From assembly GCA_002438345.1 (NCBI GenBank), contig DJUJ01000011.1, positions 1,597-8,752 on the forward strand: a stretch of 7,156 bases of DNA, written 5' to 3'. Below the pieces are notes generated by a model that was given only the letters and a program-made list of their open reading frames with translations, was not told where the DNA came from and searched no databases. A program made the translations under genes and the position numbers. Below are positions 5,977-7,156 of this stretch, one piece after another; the first letter of the stretch is position 1, and each line of letters begins with the position of its first letter. Origin of the DNA: Paenibacillus sp. UBA6285. Its GTDB lineage: Bacteria; Bacillota; Bacilli; Paenibacillales; Paenibacillaceae.

Positions 5977-6747
5977 ATGACGAATTCTAACGATAGTTCT
6001 GCTTCTTTGTTACCAACGGAGCGGGTGGATGATTTACTAACGCACGACTTACGTATTATTCAAAGTGACGAAGTATTTAGCTTTTCTATGGATGCTGTAC
6101 TGCTTGCCCGTTTCGCCAGCGTTCCGCCACGTGGGAGAGTCCTGGATCTTTGTACTGGAAATGGTGTAATACCTATTTTGATGACGACCCGAACAAAAGC
6201 TTCTATAGAAGGGATTGAAATTCAGCCCCGTTTAGCCGATATGGCTCGGCGTAGCGTGGCTCTAAATGGGTTACAGGATCAGGTTGTGATCCATGAAGGC
6301 GATTTACGTGAGTTATATAAAGTAGCGGGGCATGGCGTATATGATGCGATAACGGTCAATCCTCCTTATATGCCGCTTAACGGCAGTGACCTCAAGCTGA
6401 ATACTCATCAGGCAATGGCTCGTCATGAAATCGGATGTACACTGGAGGAAGTCATTCAAGCCTGTGTGAGACTGGTTCGCACCGGAGGAAAGGTAAGTAT
6501 GGTTCATAAGCCACAACGATTGGTCGATATTATTAGTCTGATGAGAAAATATAGGCTTGAGCCTAAGATTATTCGCTTTGTACATCCACGTGCGCATCTG
6601 GAGGCTAATATGGTATTAATCGAAGCGATGCGTGATGGCAAGCCGGAGGTTCGTTTACATCCACCACTCATTGTATATAATGAGGACAATCAATACTGTC
6701 CAGAAATTATGGACATCTACTATGGTGCTAAAGAGGGTAAATCATGA
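5977..6747 (+). CDS. trmN6: tRNA1(Val) (adenine-37-N6)-methyltransferase family protein (YabB/TrmN6-like)
   Basis: A SAM-dependent class I methyltransferase of the TrmN6/YfiC family, whose E. coli member makes m6A at position 37 of tRNA1(Val). From ATG 5977 it has 256 residues, close to the family norm. The family N-terminus DDLLTHDLRIIQSDEVFSFS falls at 18-37. Motif I for SAM binding is VLDLCTGNGVIPIL at 55-68, an acidic residue for the ribose is in GIEIQ (E81), and the catalytic NPPY of N6-adenine methylases is at 128-131, all intact. A C-terminal RAHLEANMVLIEA segment at 205-217 completes the fold. It lies behind a terminator and a repeat array, so it probably starts a transcript, though I cannot point to a clear promoter. 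It overlaps rsmI by ATGA. The exact tRNA substrate here is inferred. Confidence 0.9.
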   Translation: MTNSNDSSASLLPTERVDDLLTHDLRIIQSDEVFSFSMDAVLLARFASVPPRGRVLDLCTGNGVIPILMTTRTKASIEGIEIQPRLADMARRSVALNGLQDQVVIHEGDLRELYKVAGHGVYDAITVNPPYMPLNGSDLKLNTHQAMARHEIGCTLEEVIQACVRLVRTGGKVSMVHKPQRLVDIISLMRKYRLEPKIIRFVHPRAHLEANMVLIEAMRDGKPEVRLHPPLIVYNEDNQYCPEIMDIYYGAKEGKS

Positions 6748-7156
6748 CGATATCATGCCAAAGCAGTTTTCAAAACAATAACAATACACATAAGCAGGAG
6801 TCAACAGGTTCACTCTTTTTGGTGGCAACACCTATCGGTAATTTAGAGGATATGACTTATCGCGCTGTTCGTACATTGCAGGAATGCGATATTATAGCTG
6901 CTGAGGACACAAGACAAACTCGAAAATTATTGAGCCATTTTGAAATTTCACCTTCCATGCTGTTCAGTTACCATGAGCATAATAAGGCTGCTAGTGGACC
7001 TGAACTGATCCGCTATATAATAGAAGGAAAAAATTTGGCTCTCGTCAGCGATGCCGGTTTACCAGCGATTTCTGACCCTGGTGTAGACCTTGTAGCCCTT
7101 GCCATAAGTCACGGCATACCAGTAATTCCTATACCCGGAGCTAACGCAGCTTTGTG
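6744..7156 (+). CDS. rsmI: 16S rRNA (cytidine-1402-2'-O)-methyltransferase RsmI, N-terminal part
   Basis: RsmI adds the 2'-O-methyl group to C1402 in the decoding centre of 16S rRNA, using SAM; it belongs to the tetrapyrrole-methylase fold family. The first 137 codons are in the window, about half the protein; the rest lies beyond the right edge. After a polar, Asn-rich leader (about 1-22, containing NNNN) come the signatures ATPIGNLEDM at 28-37, AAEDTRQTRKLL at 52-63, SDAGLPAISDPG at 102-113 and PIPGANAAL at 129-137. ATG 6744 overlaps the trmN6 stop as ATGA, with AGAGGG (6732-6737) as ribosome site inside trmN6, indicating translational coupling. In B. subtilis the small gene yazA separates these two; here it is absent. 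The stretch shown is intact. Confidence 0.95.
   Translation, partial: MTISCQSSFQNNNNTHKQESTGSLFLVATPIGNLEDMTYRAVRTLQECDIIAAEDTRQTRKLLSHFEISPSMLFSYHEHNKAASGPELIRYIIEGKNLALVSDAGLPAISDPGVDLVALAISHGIPVIPIPGANAAL

Overview
The window is a conserved chromosomal housekeeping block of a spore-forming Bacillota, most likely Paenibacillus or a close relative. Gene order matches the Bacillus subtilis yaaO-tmk-yaaQ(darA)-yaaR-holB-yaaT(ricT)-yabA-yabB-yabC(rsmI) segment. Family assignments come from comparing the translations with remembered family members, not from a database search. All genes lie on the + strand, and three of nine use TTG starts and one GTG.

Layout: 1-203 holds no convincing gene, but has a probable terminator hairpin for an upstream gene. 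A PLP-dependent Orn/Lys/Arg decarboxylase family gene (204-1745) abuts tmk (1746-2387) with no gap. A 123-bp gap with a -10-like hexamer and two adjacent hairpins precedes darA (2511-2840), then yaaR (2890-3333). A second structured gap (3334-3450) precedes holB (3451-4425). A 139-bp gap with a possible 31-codon ORF precedes ricT (4565-5365), followed by yabA (5396-5761) and a textbook intrinsic terminator (5772-5801). A spacer with a two-copy tandem repeat of about 66 bp precedes a new unit: trmN6-like methyltransferase (5977-6747), overlapping by ATGA with rsmI, which runs off the right edge.

Together the genes cover dTTP synthesis (Tmk), replication (HolB, a clamp-loader subunit; YabA, a brake on DnaA initiation), second-messenger sensing (DarA, c-di-AMP), RNA maturation and development (RicT), and tRNA/rRNA methylation (TrmN6, RsmI). 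The terminator after yabA divides the block into a replication/signalling unit and an RNA-modification unit.

I see no phage, transposon, CRISPR array, toxin-antitoxin pair or defence system, and no evident new multi-gene system. The least explained items are the tandem repeat with alternating complementary heptamers, its partial relatives in two other gaps, the possible switching hairpins ahead of darA, the small ORF before ricT, and a block of about 70% GC inside the decarboxylase gene.
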